Shown: one piece after another, positions 1 through 5,890 of the stretch
Layout: the number at the start of each line of letters is the position of its first letter
How positions within the stretch are numbered: the stretch's first letter is position 1
Origin: GWF2-43-63 sp035390965
GTDB lineage: Bacteria; Bacteroidota; Bacteroidia; Bacteroidales; DTU049
NCBI GenBank assembly: GCA_035390965.1
Contig: DAOPKE010000110.1
Location: 1 to 8,705, forward strand
Length of the DNA stretch: 8,705 nt
Direction of reading: 5' to 3'
Made by a program: the position numbers and the translations under genes
Notes under the pieces: model-generated
What the model saw: only the letters and a program-made list of their open reading frames with translations
What the model was told of the DNA's origin: nothing
The model's database searches: none

Positions 1-230
1 AAGCTCATGTTGGATATATTATAGATGGATTTCCATATAAAAACTTGTAGAACCTTTTTTAATAATGGAAGCTATCCGCAGATGCAAAGCAATCCAGCAT
101 TCCATGGTTAGAAGCTCTGCAAAGCAACATGAGACTAAATGAAAAAAATAAAATGTCGATCGGAACAAATTCATTATGATTTTGTTGCTTGATGCCAGAG
201 AGGTTGCCTATTGAAATACTTTGTCAGAAT
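1..230. other. Gene-free stretch, content unassigned
   Basis: I see no supportable gene here. Plus frame 3 is open from the window edge to a stop at 48-50 (a 15-codon tail) and again from 66 to 176 without a usable start codon, which could be the eroded tail of a gene lying to the left, but I do not recognise the peptide. A 9-base direct repeat GCAAAGCAA occurs at 84-92 and 119-127, and AAGCAAC at 122-128 is inverted as GTTGCTT at 184-190. These are too short to name. Confidence 0.4.
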
Positions 231-242
231 ATACAACTCTTT

Positions 243-312
243 ATATGCGACTCCTCCGGAGTCGTCGCTTTGTGCATTTATGGACTACAGATATGTGACT
301 CCTCCGGAGTCT
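243..312. repeat. Two copies of a palindromic repeat module
   Basis: GACTCC-TCC-GGAGTC occurs at 249-263 and again at 297-311, exactly 48 bases apart. Each copy is a 6-bp stem with a 3-base loop; the first gains a C-G pair outside. The flanks are also alike (TATGC before the first, TATGT before the second, and TC soon after both), so the repeated unit is longer than the hairpin. From memory, similar short stem-loop modules next to a CTACA-type spacer are scattered between genes in Bacteroidota. Two copies in tandem suggest a remnant of such an array rather than a terminator, since no T-run follows on either strand. Confidence 0.7.
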
Positions 313-397
313 TCCAAAAATGATTGCAACAATGCAGCAATTGCTTTGGTATAAAATTTCCGGAGAACATGGAATAGTTGATGCGAGGTCTCAGTAT

Positions 398-444
398 CCG
401 ACTCTTCCAGGTTTTTCATTGCTTTACAAACTCTGGAAGGTCGG
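398..444. repeat. Long imperfect inverted repeat downstream of the elyC-like gene
   Basis: CCGACTCTTCCAG (398-410) faces CTGGAAGGTCGG (433-444). The arms pair over 12 bases with one extra T in the left arm, around a 22-base loop. It begins 35 bases past the stop of the membrane-protein gene on the minus strand. No T-run follows in that direction, so it is not a classical intrinsic terminator. It may protect the 3' end of the message or be a dispersed palindrome. Confidence 0.55.
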
Positions 445-478
445 GAGCAACAGTTTTTTTACGGGGCTTCAAATGTTT

Positions 479-1246
479 TTAAATATACCCAACAATCCGG
501 TAGGTCAGATATCCGATAATTTCGTGCAGCAGTTCATCCCATATATCGAGCGCGTCGGTTTTGGGAAGCAGCAGATTCATCCAATACCAGCTGCGGTCGC
601 CGGCGGTAAGATCGACCGGAAAAGGATCGACTTTCAGATTGACATTGCGAAAGCAACCAATGCTGCGCCGCATGTGCGATGCAGATGTCATCAATAAAAA
701 CTCACCGCCGGGGATGGAGTCGTTTAAAATCTTCGCAGTATTGACAGCGTTTTCGCGGGTATTGTTTGACAAACTGTCAATCAGAATATCTTCAGCGGGA
801 ATACCGATATCAATCAGATAATCGCGCAGTAAAACACTTTCAAGCATATCGGGATATTGCATGGAACCGGAGCCGCCCGAAATTAAAATTTTATCGGCCT
901 TGTCGTTTTTATACAGCCATAATGCCTGCATAATGCGGTCGGGATTATTGCGGAATGTTAATGTTTTGTTTTGCGCATTGGTAGTAACAATGCCACCTCC
1001 AAGCACAATGACCGCATCGTATTTTTTTTGGATGGAATATACCGACAACGGCTCCGGTTCCCACATGCGCATAAACTCCTTGGCAATAAAAGAATTGGTA
1101 AAAAACAAACCCGTTGCCAGTGCAGCAATGAGAAATCGCTTTTTCAGTTTTGGTTTGCGCAGAAACAGCGAAAGCGCAATCAGTGCCAGTATCCAGGTGA
1201 TTGGACTGAACAGAAAAGCTAATATTTTGCTCAGAATAAAAAACAT
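479..1246 (-). CDS. ElyC/SanA/YdcF-like membrane protein (DUF218)
   Basis: A 255-residue inner-membrane protein of the DUF218 family, whose E. coli members ElyC and SanA affect envelope integrity and peptidoglycan or lipid-carrier metabolism; the biochemical activity is not firmly established. Two hydrophobic segments (about residues 5-28 and 37-53) are separated by a basic loop (KPKLKKR), followed by the DUF218 domain: VLGGG at 81-85, SGGSG at 123-127, NTREN at 162-166 and TSASHMRR at 187-194. The ending HEIIGYLTYR (241-250) is also ElyC-like. I chose the ATG at 1246-1244, 7 bases after the stop of the upstream TIGR02757 gene; a start at 1327 would add 27 non-hydrophobic residues and overlap that gene. 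The tight spacing implies cotranscription. Length fits ElyC (about 260 residues). Which DUF218 subgroup it belongs to is inference. Confidence 0.88.
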   Translation of the reverse strand: MFFILSKILAFLFSPITWILALIALSLFLRKPKLKKRFLIAALATGLFFTNSFIAKEFMRMWEPEPLSVYSIQKKYDAVIVLGGGIVTTNAQNKTLTFRNNPDRIMQALWLYKNDKADKILISGGSGSMQYPDMLESVLLRDYLIDIGIPAEDILIDSLSNNTRENAVNTAKILNDSIPGGEFLLMTSASHMRRSIGCFRNVNLKVDPFPVDLTAGDRSWYWMNLLLPKTDALDIWDELLHEIIGYLTYRIVGYI

Positions 1247-1253
1247 ATTGCTG

Positions 1254-2045
1254 TCAAAAATAGTGTTTTTCGTTGATACCAGTTCCGAACAATGCAAAAT
1301 CAAAACGGGCGGGGTCATCTGGATCAAGCAGCCGGCAGTTTTCGGTCACTTCAATCACAGCTTTGGCATCGGTCTGAAGCCGGCTCAGCATGCCGGTTTC
1401 GCTCGCTACGCGGGCTGAATGTACATCGAGAGGAATGAGCAATCGACTCATTGGAAAAGTATCGGTCCATAATCCAAAATCCACCCCTCTGTCGTCGCGC
1501 CTGACCATCCAGCGCAGGAACATATTGAGCCGCTTGGCCGCGCTGCCCCGCTCCGGCGAACTGATGTGCTTTTCGAAACGCACTTCGTGCGGATAACTCA
1601 ACAAAATATTTCTAAAATGCACGATGGCATCGAAAGCATTTGAGTTTTTGTTTCTCAGAATTGGTTTTGAAAACACGCTCTGCATGCCGCCTTCGTGCAG
1701 GTAAATGCTTTTGAGCCCTTCGCAAAGTGTGATTGCATCAAACGAATTGAAAGTGCGATATACAAAGCCCTGCAGCTTTTTCAGATCTTTTTGGGTGTGT
1801 CCTGTCACAAATTGAAATGGCACATTATCCATGCGCTGCATAAGTTGTTTTGCACCGGAGATAATCGCTTTGCGGTTTCCCCACGCAAGCAGCGCGGAAA
1901 ATAAAGCTGAAATTTCGATATCTTCTTTTTTCGAAAACAAATGCGGAATTGACACAGGGTCTGTTTCAACAAACGAAGGGTTGTTGTAAAAGTCTGCTTT
2001 TTCGTTGAGCCAGTCTGCAATTTTCGAGTCTATCTGATTATTCAT
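1254..2045 (-). CDS. TIGR02757 (DUF2400) family protein
   Basis: A 263-residue protein of a family common in Bacteroidota whose function has not been shown experimentally, to my knowledge. Diagnostic blocks are DPVSIPHLFSKKEDIEIS (29-46), ALLAWGNRKAII (51-62), LNMFLRWMVRRDD (173-185), IPLDVHSARVA (204-214) and LLDPDDPARFDFALFGTGI (239-257), ending in NEKHYF. The order LxxRWMVR, PLDxH, then a conserved D/E-rich tail recalls helix-hairpin-helix DNA glycosylase-type domains, so a DNA-related role is possible but only inferred. Length is normal for the family. The first ATG (2045-2043) gives the expected N-terminus. It is the first gene of a two-gene unit with the ElyC-like gene. Its upstream region lies inside the CACGAATT-type repeat at 2065-2120; I saw no perfect TAnnTTTG box there, only TATTTTCG. 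Confidence 0.9.
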   Translation of the reverse strand: MNNQIDSKIADWLNEKADFYNNPSFVETDPVSIPHLFSKKEDIEISALFSALLAWGNRKAIISGAKQLMQRMDNVPFQFVTGHTQKDLKKLQGFVYRTFNSFDAITLCEGLKSIYLHEGGMQSVFSKPILRNKNSNAFDAIVHFRNILLSYPHEVRFEKHISSPERGSAAKRLNMFLRWMVRRDDRGVDFGLWTDTFPMSRLLIPLDVHSARVASETGMLSRLQTDAKAVIEVTENCRLLDPDDPARFDFALFGTGINEKHYF

Positions 2046-2064
2046 TACAACGAGTCAATATATG

Positions 2065-2120
2065 TCCACGAATTACACAAATTGCACGAAAATACTTTTT
2101 TATTTGAACGAATTTACACG
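2065..2120. repeat. CACGAATT-type repeat, left copy of an inverted pair
   Basis: TCCACGAATTACA at 2065-2077 is the exact reverse complement of TGTAATTCGTGGA at 2727-2739. Degenerate further units follow on the same side (GCACGAA at 2084-2090; GAACGAATTTACACGAA near 2106-2122), giving a run of ACGAATT/ACACGAA words. The pair encloses the GxxExxY gene. I recall words of this kind near GxxExxY genes in other environmental genomes, but I cannot verify that here. Confidence 0.7.
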
Positions 2121-2123
2121 AAG

Positions 2124-2157
2124 AATAAAAAATCTTTGCAGGCAAAGATTTTTTATT
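2124..2157. terminator. Perfect 16-bp palindromic hairpin, bidirectional terminator
   Basis: AATAAAAAATCTTTGC (2124-2139) pairs without mismatch with GCAAAGATTTTTTATT (2142-2157) around a 2-base AG centre. Read on the minus strand, a GC-containing stem is followed by a run of six T within the distal arm, so it should end transcription of the GxxExxY gene, whose stop is 39 bases upstream. Being symmetrical, it could also act on plus-strand transcripts. Confidence 0.8.
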
Positions 2158-2196
2158 GGCTTAAGAAATTAATTTGCTCAATGTGGTTGTTGAAAT

Positions 2197-2571
2197 TTAT
2201 TTGACTAGTCTTTTGTGTTCAAGACTTGACGCTCCAAAATTAATCAGCATTCCAAGTTTAAATCCTGAAGCTTTCAAGTAATTCAGCACTACACTTTCGT
2301 GATCCGAAACAAGTTGAGACAAGGCCTTTAATTCAACTATTATTTTTTCGTAGCAAACAAAATCAGCAACGTAGGATTTTTTTAATTGTACTTCTTTGTA
2401 TTTGATGAATAAAGGTTCTTCATGCTTGTAAGGAATTCCTCGTTTTTCAAATTCAATCATCAAAGCTTCATGGTAAACAGCTTCAAGAAAACCATTGCCA
2501 AGTGTTTTATGAACTTCCATTGCAGCGCCAACAATGCTGAATGATTCGTCTTTGTATATTATTTCTTTCAT
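2197..2571 (-). CDS. GxxExxY protein (PD-(D/E)XK-like fold)
   Basis: A 124-residue protein of the GxxExxY family, frequent in Bacteroidota and other environmental bacteria, with no established function. The name-giving motif is GFLEAVY at 27-33. The core then shows D70 in VADFVCYEK and E80-L-K82 in IIVELKA, the D...ExK layout of PD-(D/E)XK nuclease folds, and the C-terminal block LNYLKASGFKLGMLINFG (96-113). All expected residues are present and the length is normal, so the gene looks intact. It stands alone between a -7 promoter box (2591-2584) and a strong hairpin (2157-2124), and the whole unit is flanked by an inverted 13-base repeat. A nuclease activity is inference from the fold; mobility is inference from context. 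Confidence 0.9.
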   Translation of the reverse strand: MKEIIYKDESFSIVGAAMEVHKTLGNGFLEAVYHEALMIEFEKRGIPYKHEEPLFIKYKEVQLKKSYVADFVCYEKIIVELKALSQLVSDHESVVLNYLKASGFKLGMLINFGASSLEHKRLVK

Positions 2572-2583
2572 GTTTTTTTATTC

Positions 2584-2591
2584 CAAAGATA
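2584..2591 (-). promoter_or_regulatory. Bacteroidota -7 promoter box for the GxxExxY gene
   Basis: The minus strand reads TATCTTTG, a perfect match to TAnnTTTG, 12 bases before the ATG at 2571. Transcription would start near 2580 and leave a very short leader. No good TTTG -33 box is seen at the usual distance; a TTG lies only 13 bases upstream. Confidence 0.55.
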
Positions 2592-2628
2592 AAATATTAC
2601 AAAACAACTGACTCTCCGGCCCTTCGTG

Positions 2629-2667
2629 AAATGATGTATTTGCGACTGGCAAATGCATCATTTTTTC
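2629..2667 (+). terminator. Hairpin with T-run, plus-strand orientation
   Basis: AAATGATGTATTTGC (2629-2643) pairs with GCAAATGCATCATTT (2649-2663) over 15 positions with a single T-G wobble, loop GACTG, followed by TTT C on the plus strand (six T in all from 2661). The shape is that of an intrinsic terminator for plus-strand transcription, yet no plus-strand gene precedes it. It sits just upstream of the GxxExxY promoter and may insulate that gene or be one edge of a mobile unit. Confidence 0.6.
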
Positions 2668-2726
2668 GTAATAATCCTGAGATGTAAAGAGCTTCTATGA
2701 GACAGTGGCAGGCGCTTAGACTTTCA

Positions 2727-2739
2727 TGTAATTCGTGGA
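2727..2739. repeat. CACGAATT-type repeat, right copy (inverted)
   Basis: TGTAATTCGTGGA is the exact reverse complement of the word at 2065-2077. Homology stops at both edges of the 13 bases, although the left copy is followed by further degenerate units and this one is not. Confidence 0.7.
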
Positions 2740-2740
2740 T

Positions 2741-2771
2741 AAAAAAAGACACCAGTATTCTTCCCTGTGTC
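2741..2771 (-). terminator. Terminator-like hairpin on the minus strand
   Basis: On the minus strand GACACAG (2771-2765) pairs with CTGGTGTC (2755-2748), with one bulged G, across a 9-base loop, and is followed directly by seven T (2747-2741). It lies some 200 bases past the end of the oxidoreductase operon, which already has its own terminator, so it may be a back-up or belong to the repeat region. Confidence 0.5.
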
Positions 2772-2837
2772 AGCCTTGCCAGTCAGATAAAATCCAGGTC
2801 AGCATATCTTTTGTCAACCTTAGCTGGCTGAAGTTTA

Positions 2838-2905
2838 CCCCGCCGTTCATGCTTCGACGGAGTTTATCCTGCGAAACGCAGGGCTCAGCATGACAGCGAG
2901 CGGGG
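2838..2905. repeat. Dispersed palindromic repeat, copy A (68 bp)
   Basis: Nested inverted pairs make one large cruciform: CCCCGC (2838-2843) with GCGGGG (2900-2905), TCATGCT (2847-2853) with AGCATGA (2887-2893), and an inner hairpin CCTGCG-AAA-CGCAGG (2868-2882). It contains CTTCGACGGAGT (2852-2863), a word that returns twice at 7512-7552, and its right end CTCAGCATGACAGCG matches 7601-7615 with one difference. It is therefore a member of the same family as the element at 7556-7621. Such CTTCGA...CTCAGgATGACAG elements are, from memory, widespread between genes in environmental bacteria. Confidence 0.75.
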
Positions 2906-2928
2906 CTAAAATGTCGGGAATGCGAAAA

Positions 2929-2961
2929 TAAAAAAAGCCCCACCTTTCGGAGGAGCTTTTT
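2929..2961 (-). terminator. Intrinsic terminator of the oxidoreductase operon
   Basis: The arms 2932-2944 and 2949-2961 pair over 13 positions with two mismatches around the loop TTTC, including GC-rich blocks CC/GG, and the minus-strand product ends in a T-run. The hairpin starts 27 bases past the stop of the gamma-subunit gene. Confidence 0.88.
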
Positions 2962-2988
2962 GCAAGTAGTAATGAAGTTGTTTTGTTA

Positions 2989-3540
2989 TTATTTCACTGT
3001 GTAAGGCACAATGATTTCGCGTCCGATACCAACCGCTTTCACATTGTCGGGAATGAGATTGTGGTGGCGTGTTGGCAAGGATTTTTTTAGACCTGCTTCG
3101 ATAAACTGATCTGTTACAACCGGCTTCACTTTAAGGAAACCACCCAAAACAATCATATTGAAAATTTTGGACAATCCAAGATCGGAAGCTTTTTTGGTTG
3201 CAAGGATTTCATAAATCTGCACATCTTTTCTTGTAGGTGGATTAACGATGCCATTGGGATCAAAAATCAGAACACCACCAGGTTTCACCGAGCTTTCGAA
3301 TTTATCGAGTGATTGCTGGTTGAGAATAATGGCAGTATCGAACTGGTTAAGGATCGGCGAGCTGATGCGGTTGTCGCTGATAATAACGGTAACGTTTGCC
3401 GTACCACCGCGCATTTCGGGACCATAAGAAGGCATCCAACTGACTTCGAGGCCTTGCATCATTCCGGAATAAGCCAGGATTTTACCCATAGAGAGAACGC
3501 CCTGTCCGCCGAAACCTGCTATAATCATTTCTTCAGTCAT
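2989..3540 (-). CDS. 2-oxoacid:ferredoxin oxidoreductase, gamma subunit
   Basis: A 183-residue cytoplasmic subunit of a thiamine-diphosphate-dependent 2-oxoacid oxidoreductase, corresponding to the gamma domain of pyruvate:ferredoxin oxidoreductase. It is not the catalytic cofactor-binding subunit but is needed for the full complex and for binding coenzyme A in this enzyme class. Visible motifs are GFGGQGV at 9-15 near the N-terminus and SYGPEMRGG at 38-46, both signatures of the family (PF01558). Length is normal. The start ATG at 3540-3538 follows the beta-subunit stop by 17 bases without a Shine-Dalgarno sequence. It is the last gene of the operon ferredoxin-alpha-beta-gamma, with a terminator directly behind it. 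Family assignment is firm; substrate cannot be read from this subunit. Confidence 0.93.
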   Translation of the reverse strand: MTEEMIIAGFGGQGVLSMGKILAYSGMMQGLEVSWMPSYGPEMRGGTANVTVIISDNRISSPILNQFDTAIILNQQSLDKFESSVKPGGVLIFDPNGIVNPPTRKDVQIYEILATKKASDLGLSKIFNMIVLGGFLKVKPVVTDQFIEAGLKKSLPTRHHNLIPDNVKAVGIGREIIVPYTVK

Positions 3541-3557
3541 AGTTTGCTGTTTTAGGA

Positions 3558-4358
3558 TTACTTTTTAGTGACCATTTGTCCATCAACTTTGATATCGCCC
3601 AGCGGATAGAAGGGGAACATATTCTGTTCCATCCATTCATTTGCCGCAACTGGAGTCATTTTCCAGCCAGAGTTGCAATTTGAAACGACTTCGATGAAAG
3701 AAAGGCCTTTGTTGTTTTTCTGATTTTCGAAAGCCTGACGAACAGCTTTTTTAAATTTGCGCACATTGCCAGGTTTATGAACTGCATGTCTGGCTACAAA
3801 ATAAGTTCCAGGGAGCTGAGCGACCAATTCGGTCATTCTCAAAGGGTTTCCCATCATTTCAACTTCGCGGCCATAAGGACTGGTACTTGATTTCATACCC
3901 GGCAAAGTGGTTGGAGCCATCTGACCGCCGGTCATACCATAAATACCATTGTTGATAAAAATAATAACAATATTTTCACCCCGGTTGCAGGCATGAATGG
4001 TTTCGGCCGTACCAATAGCGGCAAGGTCACCATCGCCCTGATAAGTGAAAATATATTTTTCGGGCCACATGCGTTTAAGTGCTGTGGCAAGGGCCGGAGC
4101 TCGGCCGTGAGCTGCCTGCTGCATATCGATATTTAGAAATTCGTAGGCAAGTACAGAACAACCAACAGGAGCAATACCAATGGTGTCTTTCTGAATTCCC
4201 ATTTCCTCGATAACCTCGGCAACTACACGATGCGCAGTACCGTGGCCGCAACCAGGACAATAAGAGAAAACCTTATCGGTTAACAAAGGAGTTTTTGAAA
4301 AAACCTTGTTTTCGGGTTTGATTATGTCTTTCCAGACGTCTAAAGTTACATCTGCCAT
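3558..4358 (-). CDS. 2-oxoacid:ferredoxin oxidoreductase, beta subunit (thiamine diphosphate)
   Basis: The 266-residue catalytic beta subunit that binds thiamine diphosphate and one [4Fe-4S] cluster. CPGCGHG at 34-40 supplies two cysteines (C34, C37); C67 and C228 have spacing that fits the other two ligands known for this family. The cofactor motif runs from GDGD (108-111) to NN (136-137) in NNGIYGMTGGQ, the GDG-x(25-30)-NN pattern of thiamine-diphosphate enzymes. All key residues are present and the length is normal. The start ATG (4358-4356) is preceded by GGAGG at an 8-base spacing, lying over the last codons of the alpha gene, so alpha and beta should be translationally linked. The reaction is 2-oxoacid + CoA + oxidised ferredoxin to acyl-CoA + CO2 + reduced ferredoxin. 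Confidence 0.95.
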   Translation of the reverse strand: MADVTLDVWKDIIKPENKVFSKTPLLTDKVFSYCPGCGHGTAHRVVAEVIEEMGIQKDTIGIAPVGCSVLAYEFLNIDMQQAAHGRAPALATALKRMWPEKYIFTYQGDGDLAAIGTAETIHACNRGENIVIIFINNGIYGMTGGQMAPTTLPGMKSSTSPYGREVEMMGNPLRMTELVAQLPGTYFVARHAVHKPGNVRKFKKAVRQAFENQKNNKGLSFIEVVSNCNSGWKMTPVAANEWMEQNMFPFYPLGDIKVDGQMVTKK

Positions 4359-4362
4359 GGTA

Positions 4363-5442
4363 TTATCCTCCGATTATTTGTTTTTTAAGAGCATCGACAA
4401 CCTGAGTCGGAGTATGAATCATACCACCGATGCGGCCATAATGATCAACTTTAATTTTGCCATTGACTGCCAGTCGAACATCTTCGACCAGCTGGCCAAG
4501 ACTCATTTCTACTGCCAGCATTCCCTTTACTTTCGATGCAAGCCGATTGAGTTCGGCTTCAGGGAAAGGATACAGGGTAATGGGACGATGAAGCCCAACC
4601 TTAATGCCTTCGGCACGGGCAAGATCAACTGCTTTCTGACAGATACGGGCACTGGAACCATAAGCAACAAAAAGATATTCGGCATCATCGGTCATGATGT
4701 TTTCGAACATAACATCCTGTTTCATGCTTTCGTATTTCTTGCCAAGCTTGATTACATGTTCCTCCTGTTTGGCAGAATCGAGGTCGAGCGAAGTGATGAT
4801 GTTCCGTTCGCGATCAGGAGTTTTACCAGTGGTAGCCCAGGGACATTCTTTGATAATTTCAGCTTCGGAACGACGCGGAATCGGGTCGAAGAGTTCGACT
4901 TTTTCCATCATCTGGCCGATAACACCGTCGCTGAGCAACATGGCCGGTGTGCGATATTTGAAAGCCATTTCGAAACCGATTTTGACAAAATCGGACATTT
5001 CCTGAACGCTGGCAGGAGCGAGAACAAACATGCGATAATCGCCATGACCGCCACCTTTAACTGTTTGGAAATAGTCGCACTGACTGGGCTGGATGGTACC
5101 AAGACCGGGGCCGCCACGAACCACATTTACCAAAAGACAGGGCAATTCGGCGCCCGCCATATAAGAAATACCTTCAGCCATAAGACTGATACCAGGACTG
5201 GAAGAAGAAGTCATCACCCGCTTTCCTGAACCGGCGCCACCATACAACATATTGATGGAAGCAACTTCGCTTTCAGCTTGCAGAACAACCATTCCGGTGC
5301 GTTCATAAGGTTTTTCAGCCATAAGATATTCTATCACCTCAGACTGAGGGGTAATCGGATAACCGAAATATCCGTCGCAGCCAGCACGAATCGCGGCTTC
5401 AGCAACGGCCTCATTTCCCTTCATTAATTTTAATTCACCCAT
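4363..5442 (-). CDS. vorB: VorB-type 2-oxoacid:ferredoxin oxidoreductase, alpha subunit
   Basis: The 359-residue alpha subunit, carrying the domain that contributes substrate binding and helps to hold the cofactor of the beta subunit. YPITPQSE at 28-35 is the hallmark of the domain; AESEV (56-60) and SSSSPGISL (79-87) follow as expected. The block QPSQCDYFQTVKGGGHGDY (118-136) and APASVQEM (142-149) is what I associate with VorB, the 3-methyl-2-oxobutanoate (2-oxoisovalerate) type, rather than with KorA of 2-oxoglutarate enzymes. On that basis the complex probably uses branched-chain 2-oxoacids, or makes them in reverse from acyl-CoA, as in amino-acid fermenting anaerobes. The ATG at 5442-5440 is 17 bases after the ferredoxin stop; the end lies 4 bases before the beta start. 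The family call is firm, the substrate is inference. Confidence 0.93.
   Translation of the reverse strand: MGELKLMKGNEAVAEAAIRAGCDGYFGYPITPQSEVIEYLMAEKPYERTGMVVLQAESEVASINMLYGGAGSGKRVMTSSSSPGISLMAEGISYMAGAELPCLLVNVVRGGPGLGTIQPSQCDYFQTVKGGGHGDYRMFVLAPASVQEMSDFVKIGFEMAFKYRTPAMLLSDGVIGQMMEKVELFDPIPRRSEAEIIKECPWATTGKTPDRERNIITSLDLDSAKQEEHVIKLGKKYESMKQDVMFENIMTDDAEYLFVAYGSSARICQKAVDLARAEGIKVGLHRPITLYPFPEAELNRLASKVKGMLAVEMSLGQLVEDVRLAVNGKIKVDHYGRIGGMIHTPTQVVDALKKQIIGG
4367..4371 (-). promoter_or_regulatory. Shine-Dalgarno GGAGG inside the end of the alpha gene
   Basis: The minus strand reads GGAGGATAATACC directly before the beta-subunit ATG: GGAGG with an 8-base spacing. It overlaps the two last glycine codons and the stop codon of the alpha gene. 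The other starts in the window that I inspected do not have such a sequence, in line with the usual weak use of it in Bacteroidota. Confidence 0.65.
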
Positions 5443-5459
5443 TGTTTATGGTCTTTTAA

Positions 5460-5684
5460 TTATTCAACTTTTTTTGAGTAAACAGTGATAACTGCATCGG
5501 GACAAACTGTTGCACAGTTCATACAGCCAATACAGGCATCCTGGTAAGGCTCAGCATAAAAATAACCCTTGATGTTTACTTTATCCCCCAGCCTTATAAC
5601 GGAATTAGGGCAAACCGGAACGCAAACGCCACAGCCTTTGCACCGATCCCTGTCAATTACAATAGCACCTTTAACTTTTGCCAT
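5460..5684 (-). CDS. 2[4Fe-4S] ferredoxin / delta subunit of the 2-oxoacid oxidoreductase
   Basis: A 74-residue ferredoxin-like subunit with two complete cluster-binding motifs: CKGCGVCVPVCP with C15, C18, C21 and C25, and CIGCMNCATVCP with C51, C54, C57 and C61. It should take electrons from the beta-subunit cluster and pass them to soluble ferredoxin. Its sequence start MAKVKGAIVID is typical for the ferredoxin subunit encoded with VorB-type enzymes, so I use the ATG at 5684-5682. An in-frame ATG at 5723 would add 13 residues (MYNFAKNL...), which are not seen in the family as I know it; it cannot be excluded. First gene of the operon, 17 bases before the alpha gene. No perfect TAnnTTTG lies upstream; TAATTTCG within the first 35 bases and TAACGTTG near 5750 are one-mismatch candidates. 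Confidence 0.9.
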   Translation of the reverse strand: MAKVKGAIVIDRDRCKGCGVCVPVCPNSVIRLGDKVNIKGYFYAEPYQDACIGCMNCATVCPDAVITVYSKKVE

Positions 5685-5890
5685 AACATGTTTTTTTGAA
5701 AGATTCTTGGCGAAATTATACATTTTTTATTTATCAGCACAATTTTCAACGTTATTTAAAAGACCTTCGCAAATCCGCATCTGATGCAGAACAGAGGAAT
5801 CATGTAAAATTTTTTAAAAAATAATCTTTTAATAATGGCTTTTTGAATAAACAAATAATTCATTCGACTACATTTTTCATTTTATTCAAG

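Noticed and set aside
249..311. CRISPR-like pair of repeats
   Set aside because: Only two copies of a 15-base palindrome with one spacer are present, and the similarity spreads into the spacer flanks. No cas gene is in the window.
320..697. A 125-codon open frame on the plus strand
   Set aside because: Its second half is antisense to the ElyC-like gene and its first half crosses the inverted repeat at 398-444; no recognisable domain.
1247..1327. N-terminal extension of the ElyC-like protein to 282 residues
   Set aside because: It would overlap the coding end of the TIGR02757 gene by about 70 bases and put a non-hydrophobic tail before the first membrane segment; the ATG at 1246 fits the family.
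861..1418. A 185-codon open frame on the plus strand
   Set aside because: It is antisense to the ElyC-like gene and the end of the TIGR02757 gene, and has no domain or start signal of its own.
4306..5229. A 307-codon open frame on the plus strand
   Set aside because: It lies entirely opposite the alpha and beta subunit genes, whose motifs are intact. Its translation is rich in Phe and Asn and shows no family motif, as expected for the antisense of a conserved gene.
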